NCBI GenBank assembly: GCA_965243545.1
Contig: OZ251573.1
Coordinates: 1,302,001 to 1,366,000 of the forward strand
DNA length: 64,000 nucleotides
Reading direction: 5' to 3'
DNA from: CATQHW01 sp965243545
GTDB taxonomy: Bacteria > Spirochaetota > Spirochaetia > SZUA-6 > Bin103
Below are positions 51,577 to 60,900 of the stretch, piece after piece. Each line of letters starts with the position of its first letter. The first letter of the stretch is position 1. A program made the translations under genes and the position numbers. The notes under the pieces were generated by a model. The model saw only the letters and a program-made list of their open reading frames with translations. It did no database searches and had not been told where the DNA came from.

Positions 51577-52520
51577 CGGCGTCGTACGTCTACGCCGCCC
51601 GGTACGGTTATTCCGGCCGCGTCCTGCACAACGACAACCAGTTGCGCATCTTCCCGGCCGCCGCTCCCGGCCAGGAGCCGGTCGACCTGCAGCTCTGGAC
51701 CCGGCCGGCGGGCCGCGTCGTGGAGTACCGGGACCGCTTCGGCAACCGCGTGCGGCGCGTCCGCATCGTCGATCAGCACGACCATCTGGTGATCGCCACC
51801 GCCGGGCGGGTGCTGCTGACCGGCCAGGCGCCGGCGCCGGACGACGCGGCCGTGGCCGAGGTGAGCGATCTGCCGGACGGCTGGGAGTTCGCGCACCGGT
51901 CGCCGCTGGTCGATCCGGACGCCGTCCGGGAGACGGCGCACCGGATCGCCGGCGGCGCGCAATCTCTTTTGGACGCGGTGCGCGCCGCCGTCGACTGGGT
52001 GCACCGCGAGGTCGCCTATCGGCGCGGCGCCACCGGCGTGGCCACCACCGCCACGCAGGTGCTCGAGACCCGGCAAGGGGTGTGCCAGGACAAGACGCAC
52101 TTGGCGCTCGGCATCCTGCGCGCCTTGCGGATACCGTGCCGTTACGTGAGCGGGCTGCTCACCGATCAGGAAGGAGAGACGCACGCCTGGCTGGAGGTGC
52201 TCCACCCCCGCGCCGGCTGGCTGGCGGCCGACCCCACGCGCGGCGTGCTGTTCCCGCCCGCGCGGGACTACGTGAAGCTGGCGGTTGGCCGCGACTACTC
52301 GGACGTCACGCCGGTCGTCGGATCGTTTCTCTCCAAGGGGGCCGCCACCGAGTGCGCGGCCATCTCCTCGGTGCGGTTTGCCGACACCGGCGCCGCGTTC
52401 GACGACGCGCTTGCGTTGCTGAAGCGCGCGCACGTCGTCGGCAACGGCGAACTCACGGCCGCAGGCGGGCCCGCCGCCGGCCGGCCCGCCGCTGGCCGGC
52501 CCTCCGCTGGCCGGCACTGA
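51549..52520 (+). CDS. Transglutaminase-like cysteine peptidase-fold protein
   Basis: The 323-residue protein has a beta-rich N-terminal domain (about residues 1-125) and a transglutaminase core with catalytic Cys in QGVCQDKTHLALGILRA (about 178), His in GETHAWLEVLHP (about 214) and Asp in LAADPTRGVLF (about 230). In this neighbourhood the enzyme is thought to process peptides made by the ATP-grasp partner. The GTG start at 51549 overlaps that gene by 28 bases. The C-terminus ends in PAAGRPAAGRPSAGRH, encoded by three 15-base tandem repeats, an unusual low-complexity tail. No signal peptide is seen. Confidence 0.88.
   Translation: MQTDVGHRLTASYVYAARYGYSGRVLHNDNQLRIFPAAAPGQEPVDLQLWTRPAGRVVEYRDRFGNRVRRVRIVDQHDHLVIATAGRVLLTGQAPAPDDAAVAEVSDLPDGWEFAHRSPLVDPDAVRETAHRIAGGAQSLLDAVRAAVDWVHREVAYRRGATGVATTATQVLETRQGVCQDKTHLALGILRALRIPCRYVSGLLTDQEGETHAWLEVLHPRAGWLAADPTRGVLFPPARDYVKLAVGRDYSDVTPVVGSFLSKGAATECAAISSVRFADTGAAFDDALALLKRAHVVGNGELTAAGGPAAGRPAAGRPSAGRH
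52470..52514. repeat. Three 15-base tandem repeats in the transglutaminase tail
   Basis: The units cccgccgccggccgg, cccgccgctggccgg and ccctccgctggccgg run head to tail just before the stop codon, encoding three P-(A/S)-A-G-R units. Confidence 0.75.
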
Positions 52521-52560
52521 CGCCGCCGAATCCATCAGAACGCAAAGGACACACGACGCC

Positions 52561-53067
52561 ATGGATCCACGAACGATCGCACCGGGAACCGACCGCTGGC
52601 TGACCGATTCCCGGGTCTACAACCTGGTCTGGCTGGGACGCTGGATCGAGCGCGCGCAGAACGTGGCGCGCGTGCTGCTGTGGGCGGCCGAGCACCGGGA
52701 CACCAACGACCTGCAGGACCTGCTCAACATCGCCGCCGCCGTGCGCGGCGTCACGGTCGCGCCGGACGACACGGCGCTGGAGGCGCTGCTGACCCGCGAC
52801 AGCGGCGCGTCCCTGCGCGGCTGCCTGGAGGCGGCGCGCTTCAACGCCACCCACGTGGCGCCGGTCGAGGTGGTCCGCATTACCGGCGCCGCCATCGACA
52901 CGCTCAACCGGCGCGATCCGGCATCGTCACCGGCGGAGGTGGCTGCGCTGATGCGGAGCGTCCTGGGCACGCTGGACGATCTGCACGCCGCCGTGGAGGG
53001 CGCCTGGTTCCACTCCGGCGCCCTCTCCGAGGAAGAGGTGTACCGCCGCTTCGTGCAGCAGCAGTAA
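52561..53067 (+). CDS. Alpha-E domain (DUF403) protein, short form
   Basis: The 168-residue protein begins with the DUF403 signature, DSRVYNLVWLGRWIERAQNV (about residues 16-35), followed by helices ARVLLWAAEH, LRGCLEAARFNATHVAPVEV and MRSVLGTLDDLHAAVEGAWF. Alpha-E proteins are normally about 300 residues; this one holds roughly half, ending cleanly at a stop codon with EEEVYRRFVQQQ. It may be a genuine short form, with the second half lost or encoded elsewhere. It follows the ATP-grasp and transglutaminase genes after 40 bases, completing the conserved trio. The function of alpha-E domains is unknown. Confidence 0.82.
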   Translation: MDPRTIAPGTDRWLTDSRVYNLVWLGRWIERAQNVARVLLWAAEHRDTNDLQDLLNIAAAVRGVTVAPDDTALEALLTRDSGASLRGCLEAARFNATHVAPVEVVRITGAAIDTLNRRDPASSPAEVAALMRSVLGTLDDLHAAVEGAWFHSGALSEEEVYRRFVQQQ

Positions 53068-53122
53068 GTCAGCGAGCTCCGATCGGGGCTGCCGGCAGAA
53101 ACCGGCCCCGCCGGAACAGGGG

Positions 53123-55687
53123 TCAGCCCTGCAGGAACAGGCCCGGCACGAACCGGTGCGGCAGACCGGGGTGTTCGGGCATGACCCGCACCGTCACCGC
53201 CACGCGCCCCGTCTTGAGGCACGTAGTCCCCGCCCGGTAGACCGCCACCTCCCCGTGCCGCTCGACCAGTTCCATCGGCGTGCTCTGACCGTCGGCGATC
53301 TGGCCGTCGCCCGGTTGCAGATCGAGGCTGCCGGGCAGCGATCCGTGATACAGCGCCACCCGGACGTCGGACGGATCGAGTCCGCCAAGCCGCACCCGTG
53401 CGGTGACGTCGAGCCGGTCGCCCACCTTGAGGGTAGGCGGGTTGCCGCTGTCGAGCTGTTCGACGGCGACGCCCGGCCAGTGCTGTTCGAGCCGTTGCAG
53501 GTGGTGGGCGACTTCCGCGGCTTCCCGGTAGCCGTGATCGCGCAGCCGGCGCGCGTGCGCCAGCGCCGGTTCGTAGAAACTCCGGTGATACTCGGCCACC
53601 ATGCGCTGCGCGCTGAACCGTTCGCCGATCACCGTCATCGAACGCCGCATCTTGGCGATCCATGCGCGCGGCAGGCCGTCGATGCCGCGGTCATAGAACA
53701 TCGGGATCACCTTCTGCTCAAGTTCCGTGAAGACCGCGTCCGCTTCCAGCTCGTCCTGGATGTTTTCGTCGTTGTAGGTCTCCCCCGTTCCGACCGACCA
53801 GCCGAGGTCGGGGCTGTACGCCTCGTCCCACCAGCCGTCCAGGGTCGACACCATCAGCGACCCGTTCACCGACGCCTTCATGCCGCTGGTGCCGCTCGCT
53901 TCCTGCGGCCGGCGCGGCAGGTTGAGCCACACGTCGCAGCCGGCGACCAGGTAGCGCGCCACGCTGATGTCGTAGTCGTCCACGAACACCAGCCGGCTGC
54001 GCAGATCGTGTTCCGCCGCGAACTGCACGATGCGGCGGATCAGCTCCTTGCCGTGGTGGTCGTTGGGGTGCGACTTGCCGGAAAAGATGATCTGCACCGG
54101 CGTCTCGCGGTTGCTCAACATGCGCACCAGGCGCTCCGGCTGCCGGAACAACAGATTGGAGCGCTTGTAGCCGGCTATGCGGCGGGCGAAGCCGATGGTG
54201 AGGGCATCCGAGCGGAGCGCCACCTCGGCGGCCCGCACGTCCGCCTCCGCCGCCCCCTCGCGCCGCATCTGCGACACGACGCGTTGCCGGACGAACCAGA
54301 TCATCCGCTCGCGGCGCCGCTCGTGCGTTCGCCACAGCTCCTCGTCGGCTATGTTGTCGACCTGCCGCCACACCGACACTTCGGGCGCGTGCTTGGCCAC
54401 CGCCGGGCCGAGGTAGCGGACCAGCAGCTCCTGTACGTCGTGCGATATCCAGCTCCGCAGGTGCACCCCGTTGGTGATGTGGCGGATCGGCACCTCGTCG
54501 GCCGGCACGCCCGGCCACAGACCGCGCCACATGCGGCGCGAAACCTTGCCGTGCAGCCGGCTGACGCCGTTGCAGTAGGCGGCCAGCCGGAGCGCCAGCG
54601 GCGTGAGCCCGAATTGCCCGTGCGCGTCACTGCCGTCGCCGATCCGGCCCAACCCCAGGAACCGTTCCTCGTCCAGTCCCAGCGCGGCGCGGACCGCGCC
54701 CGCCTGATCGAGCACCAGATGGTCTTCGAACGTCTCGTTCCCGGCCGGCACCGGCGTGTGGGTGGTGAACACGGTGGTGCCCGACACCGCCTGCCGCGCA
54801 GCGTCGTAGCTCAGCCCGTGCTCGTGCATCAGGACCCGCACCCGCTCCAACGCCAGGAACGCCGAGTGGCCCTCGTTCATGTGGGTGACCGCTACCGGCA
54901 CGCCGAGCGCCCGCAACGCCCGTATGCCGCCGATGCCGAGCAGCAGCTCCTGGCGCAGGCGCATACGGCGGTCGGAGGCGTACAGCTGGCCGGTGACCTC
55001 GCGCGTCGACGGCGGGTTGGCGTCGACGTCGGTATCGAGCAGGTAGAGCGTCACCCGGCCTACGCGCGCGCGCCAGATGCAGGCGCGCACGGTCTCCGCC
55101 CCCATCTCCACGGCGACGGTGACGGGCGCGCCGTCGGCGGCCGTGCACAGGGTGAGCGGCATGTTGTAGAAGTCGTTGGCCGGATAGCTTTCGAGCTGAT
55201 GGCCGTCCATGGTGACGCGCTGGCGGAAGTACCCGGTGCGGTACAACAGGCCGACGCCGACCACCGGCAGCCCCAGGTCGGAGCAGCTCTTGAGGTGGTC
55301 GCCGGCCAGCACGCCGAGACCGCCGGAGTAGATCGGCAGCGTGGCGTCGACGCCGAACTCCATGGAGAAGTAGGCGACCACCGCGTCGCGGGGGCCGCCG
55401 TACCACGGGTCGGCTTCCAGGTAGGCGCGGTAGTCGGCGACCACGCGATCCATGTGGGCCAGGAACGCCTTGTCCTGCTCCAGCTCGTGGAGCCGCTCCT
55501 GCGGCACCTCGCCGAGCAGCCGCAACGGACTCTGCCGCGCGCGCACCCACGCCTCATTGCCGAACCGCATGAACAGGCGGATCGCGTCGAAGTGCCAGGT
55601 GATCCAGAAGTCGGAAGCGATCTCCGCCAGCGGCGCCAAGCGCTCCGAGAGGTTCGGCTTGACGGTAAAGGTGAGTCGGTTTGCCAT
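53123..55687 (-). CDS. glgP: Alpha-glucan (glycogen/maltodextrin) phosphorylase, DUF3417-containing
   Basis: The 854-residue GT35 enzyme has the N-terminal DUF3417 segment (SDFWITWHFDAIRLFMRFGN, about residues 25-44), then the phosphorylase core: VAYFSMEFGVDATLPIYSGG (about 104-123), HMNEGHSAFL (about 269), FTTHTPVPAGNE, HITNGVHLRSW and GFARRIAGYKR. The PLP lysine is in EASGTSGMKASVNG (about 608). This short type releases glucose 1-phosphate from storage glucan. A C-terminal beta-sandwich extension follows residue 720. ATG 55687 opens MANRLTFTVKP. It is divergent from the debranching enzyme gene, sharing a 115-base region. Confidence 0.93.
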   Translation of the reverse strand: MANRLTFTVKPNLSERLAPLAEIASDFWITWHFDAIRLFMRFGNEAWVRARQSPLRLLGEVPQERLHELEQDKAFLAHMDRVVADYRAYLEADPWYGGPRDAVVAYFSMEFGVDATLPIYSGGLGVLAGDHLKSCSDLGLPVVGVGLLYRTGYFRQRVTMDGHQLESYPANDFYNMPLTLCTAADGAPVTVAVEMGAETVRACIWRARVGRVTLYLLDTDVDANPPSTREVTGQLYASDRRMRLRQELLLGIGGIRALRALGVPVAVTHMNEGHSAFLALERVRVLMHEHGLSYDAARQAVSGTTVFTTHTPVPAGNETFEDHLVLDQAGAVRAALGLDEERFLGLGRIGDGSDAHGQFGLTPLALRLAAYCNGVSRLHGKVSRRMWRGLWPGVPADEVPIRHITNGVHLRSWISHDVQELLVRYLGPAVAKHAPEVSVWRQVDNIADEELWRTHERRRERMIWFVRQRVVSQMRREGAAEADVRAAEVALRSDALTIGFARRIAGYKRSNLLFRQPERLVRMLSNRETPVQIIFSGKSHPNDHHGKELIRRIVQFAAEHDLRSRLVFVDDYDISVARYLVAGCDVWLNLPRRPQEASGTSGMKASVNGSLMVSTLDGWWDEAYSPDLGWSVGTGETYNDENIQDELEADAVFTELEQKVIPMFYDRGIDGLPRAWIAKMRRSMTVIGERFSAQRMVAEYHRSFYEPALAHARRLRDHGYREAAEVAHHLQRLEQHWPGVAVEQLDSGNPPTLKVGDRLDVTARVRLGGLDPSDVRVALYHGSLPGSLDLQPGDGQIADGQSTPMELVERHGEVAVYRAGTTCLKTGRVAVTVRVMPEHPGLPHRFVPGLFLQG

Positions 55688-55802
55688 GTGTCAACTGCCC
55701 GCGCCGGCTGCGTGCGCCGGCCGGGCGCCGGTAGTAAAGCCCGATACGCGCCCCGCCGTCTACCGTCCGGCAAACCGGCGGCTGGCAAACCGGCGCCCGG
55801 AG

Positions 55803-57968
55803 GTGCTACTCATTGACGCTACCGTGCACCGCTCATCCCCGGCGCCGCCGTCCCCGGCGCGGCCTTCCGAAGGGCCGCCGCCCTCGGCGCCGCCTTCCGA
55901 GGCGCCGCCGCCCTCGGCGCCGGATACCCGGCGCGGCCGGCCCGCGCCGCTCGGCGCCACCGCGCTGGACGGCGCCACGCAGTTCGCGGTGTTCAGCCGG
56001 CACGCCACCGCCGTCACCCTGCTGCTGTTCGACGGCGCGGACGGCGAACGGCCGAGCGCGAGCATTCCGCTGCACCGCACCGGCGACGTCTGGCACGTCG
56101 TGGTCGACGGCGCCGGTCCCGGTCACGCCTACCTGTACCGCGTCGACGGCCCATTCGACCCCGCCGCCGGCCACCGCTTCGACCCGGCCGCCCGGTTGTT
56201 CGACCCGTACGCCAAGGCGTTCACCGGCGCCCTGCCCCCGCGGCTGCGCGCCCCGGACCTGCCCGTTCCCGGTCCGCGCTGCCTGGTGGTCGACGACGCC
56301 TTCGATTGGGGCGAGGATCGGGCGCCGCGCCACCCGCTGGCGCGCACGGTGATCTACGAGACCCACGTGCGCGGCTTCACCGTGCACCCCTCCTCCGGAG
56401 TCGCCCATCCGGGGACCTTTCGCGGCCTGGCCGAGCGCATCCCGCACCTGACCGAGCTCGGGGTGACGGCGGTCGAGCTGTTGCCGGTGACCGAATCGGA
56501 CGAATACGCCCCCGCCTCGGCGTCGGGCGAGCCGCTGGTCAACTACTGGGGCTACAACCCGATCGGCCTGTTCGCCCCCAAACGCGCCTACGGGTCGAGC
56601 GCGGCGGCCGGCGGCCAGGTGGGCGACTTCAAGCGGATGGTGCGCGACCTGCACGCGGCCGGCATCGAGGTGATCCTGGACATGGTCTTCAACCACTCGC
56701 CGGAGGGCGGCGCCGACGGCCCCACCATCTCCTATCGCGGCCTCGACAACAGCGTCTACTACCTGCTCGAACCCGGCCGGCCGGACCGCTATCTCGACTT
56801 CACCGGCTGCCACAACACCCTCAACTGCAACCATCCGGTGGTGCGGCAGATGATCATCGACTGCCTGCACTACTGGACGGTGGAGATGCACGTCGACGGG
56901 TTCCGCTTCGACCTTGCCTCCGTGCTCGGACGCGACCGCACCGGCCGCCTCAGCGCCAATACGCCGATCCTGGAGCGGATCGGCGAGGATCCGGTGCTGC
57001 GCGACACCAAGATCATAGCCGAGGCGTGGGATGCGGCCGGCGCCTATCAGGTCGGCCAGTTCCCCGGCGAGCGGTGGGCGGAGCTCAACGACCGGTTCCG
57101 CGACGACGCGCGCCGCTTCTGGCGGGGCGACGGCAGCGCCGCGGCGATCGCCACGCGGCTGACCGGGAGCGCCGATCTCTACCAGGACGACGGCCGCCGG
57201 CCGTTTCACAGCATCAACTTCGTCACCTGCCACGACGGGTTCACGCTCCGCGACCTGGTCAGCTACGCCGCCAAGCGCAACGCCGCCAATGGCGAAGACA
57301 ACCGCGACGGCAGCGACCACAACCTCAGCGCCAACTACGGCGTCGAGGGTCCCTCCGACGATCCCGACATCCACGCCGCGCGGCTGCGTCAGAGCAAGAA
57401 CCTGCTGGCCACGCTGTTCGTTTCGATGGGCACGCCGCTGCTCCTGGGCGGAGACGAGATGGGGCGCACGCAAGGCGGCAACAACAACGCGTACTGTCAG
57501 GACAACGAGGTCTCCTGGTACGACTGGACGCTGCCGGCCAGCAACGCCGAGCTGGTCCGGTTCTGCCGCGCCCTCACCGCGTTGCGCGCCCGCCACGCCG
57601 CCCTGCGGCGCACCGACTTTTACCGGGAGCACGGGCCGGACATCCGGTGGTTCGACGCCGACGGCGGCCCGCCCGACTGGAACGGCGGGGAGCCGGGCCG
57701 CCTGGCCGCCCGGATGCGGGACGACGCCGGCGGCCTCTACCTGATCCTCAACGCGGACGCCGCGCCCCGCCGGTTCGCGGTCCCGCCCGCGCCCGGCCGC
57801 GGCGCCTGGCGGCGATTGATCGACACCGCCCTGCCGGCGCCGCACGACGTCTGCGCGCTCGACCAGGCCGCGCCGGCCGCTTCCGGGGAAGCGTATGCGG
57901 CGGCGCCCCGCTCGCTGGTGCTGCTGGGCTGCGGCGCCGCCGGCGGCGGTGAGTCGTCACGGCGGTAG
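55803..57968 (+). CDS. glgX: Glycogen debranching enzyme, GlgX-type GH13
   Basis: The 721-residue protein has an N-terminal carbohydrate-binding sandwich (TQFAVFSRHATAVTLLLFDG) and a GH13 barrel with all four regions: DMVFNHS (region I), GFRFDLASVL with nucleophile Asp (II), IIAEAWDAAG with acid Glu (III) and FVTCHDGFT (IV). GNNNAYCQDNEVSWYDW is typical of isoamylase/GlgX enzymes, which hydrolyse alpha-1,6 branches. Before the sandwich, about 25 residues are a Pro/Ser-rich linker. GTG 55803 is a guess among several starts (ATG 55686 also in frame). It overlaps the convergent fusion gene by 12 bases. Confidence 0.9.
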   Translation: MLLIDATVHRSSPAPPSPARPSEGPPPSAPPSEAPPPSAPDTRRGRPAPLGATALDGATQFAVFSRHATAVTLLLFDGADGERPSASIPLHRTGDVWHVVVDGAGPGHAYLYRVDGPFDPAAGHRFDPAARLFDPYAKAFTGALPPRLRAPDLPVPGPRCLVVDDAFDWGEDRAPRHPLARTVIYETHVRGFTVHPSSGVAHPGTFRGLAERIPHLTELGVTAVELLPVTESDEYAPASASGEPLVNYWGYNPIGLFAPKRAYGSSAAAGGQVGDFKRMVRDLHAAGIEVILDMVFNHSPEGGADGPTISYRGLDNSVYYLLEPGRPDRYLDFTGCHNTLNCNHPVVRQMIIDCLHYWTVEMHVDGFRFDLASVLGRDRTGRLSANTPILERIGEDPVLRDTKIIAEAWDAAGAYQVGQFPGERWAELNDRFRDDARRFWRGDGSAAAIATRLTGSADLYQDDGRRPFHSINFVTCHDGFTLRDLVSYAAKRNAANGEDNRDGSDHNLSANYGVEGPSDDPDIHAARLRQSKNLLATLFVSMGTPLLLGGDEMGRTQGGNNNAYCQDNEVSWYDWTLPASNAELVRFCRALTALRARHAALRRTDFYREHGPDIRWFDADGGPPDWNGGEPGRLAARMRDDAGGLYLILNADAAPRRFAVPPAPGRGAWRRLIDTALPAPHDVCALDQAAPAASGEAYAAAPRSLVLLGCGAAGGGESSRR
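55863..55922. repeat. Two 30-base tandem repeats in the debranching-enzyme linker
   Basis: The copies 55863-55892 and 55893-55922 differ at only two or three positions. They encode PSEGPPPSAP and PSEAPPPSAP in the proline-rich N-terminal linker. Confidence 0.7.
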
Positions 57969-60900
57969 ATCGGCCGCCGGAATCGTCTCTTGCAGCGCGT
58001 GCAGCTCCTGCACGTAGCGCCGCGCGGCGCTGTCCCAGTAGACGATGCTGCGCCGCGCGTTGTCGCGCGCGCGCCGGATCTGATCGGCCGTGGCGTGGCG
58101 CAGGAACCACGTGCAGCGCGCCATGGCGTCCAGGAACGCGTCCGGCCGGTAGTCGCCGAACAGCACGCCGCAGCCGCTCACGGCCGATCCGCGCAGCTGC
58201 AGCGGGATCACCGTGTCGCGCAAGCCGCCGGTGGCGTGCGCCACCACCAGGCAGCCGCAGCTCATGGCCTCCAGCTGTGAAATGCCGCCCGGTTCGAACT
58301 GAGACGGCATCAGAAAGGCGTCGGCGGCCAGCAACGGCACGCTGATCTCCTGGTAGCCGATGCGGGCGGCGACCGCCCCCGGGTAATACGCCATCAGGGC
58401 GCGCATCCCGTCCGCCAGCTCCTCGGCGCGGTGGTCGTTCGGCGCGATCGGCCCGCCCAGGATCGCCTGCACGCCCAGACGGCGAAAGATACCCTCGGAA
58501 GCCTCCAACACGATCTGAAACCCCTTCTGGTCGCTGATCCGGTGGATCATCACGTACAGCACCTGATCGGGGTCGACGGTGAGGCCGTATTCGAGCTGCG
58601 CCAGCAGCTTGGCGCGCATGCGCGCCACTTCCTGGCGGCGCGCCTTGCCGGAATACCGGACCGCGTCCGGATCGGCCGCAAGCAGCTCCGGGAAGCGCCG
58701 TTCCAGCTTGGCGCGCAGCAGCGGGTCCTCGGCGGCGTGCGCGCGCAGCCGCGGGTACTGCCGCTCCTCCAGCCCCGAACGGCGCAGCCGTTGCAGGACG
58801 TTGCGCCGGAACCCGCGCGCGATGCCGTTGTTTATTCCCACCACGTCATGCAGCAGCGGCTCCAGACCGTCGCAGTGCTGCTCGATCTGGTGCGCGTAGG
58901 TGGGGCTCACGGTGAACACCCGGTCGGCAAAGCGGATGCCGGCCGCCATCAGGTTGAACAGGCCGTCGTCACGCGGATCGGTGAACTGCGCGGCGCGGGC
59001 CCACGGCAGGTTGAAGAGGCCGAACAGGTCGGCGCCGTCCTCGTAGCGGCCGTAGCAGTCGAAGTATTGCCAGCCGCCGTTGTGGATGACGTGCACGAAG
59101 CTGGTGCGCGCAAAGCGGCCGGCGTACTGCGGGTCGGCGCGCATCACGCCGCTCAGCAGTCCGGCGGCGGCGTCGTTGGTGGCGACCACCAGCGGATCGA
59201 GGCGGAAGCGGGAAATCACCTCGGCGGCGGCGCGCGCCAGGCCGAGGCGGCGGCGGATCCGCTCGTTGGAGCGGTAGCCCCAGTAGAGCCCGTCGAACAG
59301 TTCGTGATGGTCGAGCAGGTAGTAGCGCACGCCGTCGACCACGCCGCCGTGCACGCCCACCTCGTAGCGCGCGCCGCCCAGGTGGAAGCCGACGTTGACG
59401 CCGGTGTAGGAGATGCCGTAGCGCTCGACCGCCTCCCGCATCTTGGCCGCCGAACGCGGTTCGCCGGCGCGGTACAGCGGCGTGATGACGTACAGGCGTT
59501 CCCCCAGCCGCGCCAGCTCGCGCGGCAGCTCGCAGGTGACGTTGGCAAGGCCGCCGCTCTTGGAGAACGGCTCCGCTTCGGCGGAGACGAAGACGATTGC
59601 GCGGCTGCGCATCCGCTTGAGCACCCGCGCCAGCAGCCGGCCGCCGGGCGTCCGGTCGCTCGGCGGCGCGCCGGCGGCGTCCCCGGCGTCCGGGAGCAGC
59701 CGGCCGAACCCGGCGCCGGGGCCGATCCGGCCGTCCCGGTGAGCGTGATACAGCGCCCGCTTCAGCCCCGCGGCGACCGTATCGTAATCGGCGCCTGCGC
59801 CGCCGGCCTCATAGAGCGGCAGCAGCTTCTCATCCAGAAACCCGGCCAGTCCGCCGGGGCCGGCCGCGGCGGCGACCACCTCCCGGTACGCGAACGAGGC
59901 GTCGAGCCGCTCGCGCCGCGGCCAGGATTGCAGGCGGTCGAAGGAGTCGCGCAGGAACCGCGCGTATTCGGGATCGGCCTCGCCGGTCCCGGCGCCGGCC
60001 ACGCGGTCGATGCGGAGCAGCTTTACCCGTTGCGTGTAACTCACCGACGTGGTGAGCGCCGACGCGCGCAGCTCCGCGCCGTCGTAATGGGCGTACCGGT
60101 CGGTGACCGGGGAATAGGTCGGATCGACCACCACGTAACGGGCCGCCGGATCGATCCGCCCGGCCGCCGCGCGCATGTCTACGCTCACCGTCGCGCTGTC
60201 GGCGGCAAAGCTGCACACCGCCAGCCACAGCCCCTGCGGCGCGGGCTTGATGGCCGCCGCCACCTGATGATGGTCGGTGGGAACCAGCGCGCCGCGGCCC
60301 GGATTGCGGCGGTGAAAATCGTACACGTCGCGGAAGATGCGCTCCACGCTCCGGTCGGCGGCGGTGTCGAACCGGTTCCAGTCGACGTAGACGTTGTCGG
60401 GAAATATCTTCCACGCCTCGCCCTCCGCGTTGCCCTCGAAGTCCATGACCACGTTGACCAGAAACGAAGTCAAGGTGAGCACCGGCCGCAGATTGGCGCG
60501 CCCGAAGGTGTTGACCGGCCGGCGCTCGTCGTGGTTGCCGAACATGCCGATCAGCTCGGTGCCGGGCGGCAGCGCCCCGCGGTAGTGCTGCTCATAGAGA
60601 TGATATACCTCGCCGACCGTGGAGGCGCCCTGCGCCACCCGCTCGAATATCTTGAACAGCGACGAGTTGTACGGGACTATGCCGAGCCGGCTGAGATACT
60701 GCTCGCGGCCCCAGTACGCTTCGGCAAGGTGGACGTAGAACCCCTTGCCGGCGGCGCGCGCGGCCCGTTCCATCTCCCGCATCAGCAGGTAGTGCAGCGG
60801 GCTGCAGATCAGGTCGCGGCACGCCGACTCGAAGAACCCGGTGGTCACGTAGTGGTCGTCGACCCGTTCGTTGACCACGATCGTGCCTTCGACCTGCTCT

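Noticed and set aside
53068..53122. Weak G/C-rich hairpin between the alpha-E and phosphorylase genes
   Set aside because: The stem is interrupted and there is no U-run, so I cannot support a terminator.
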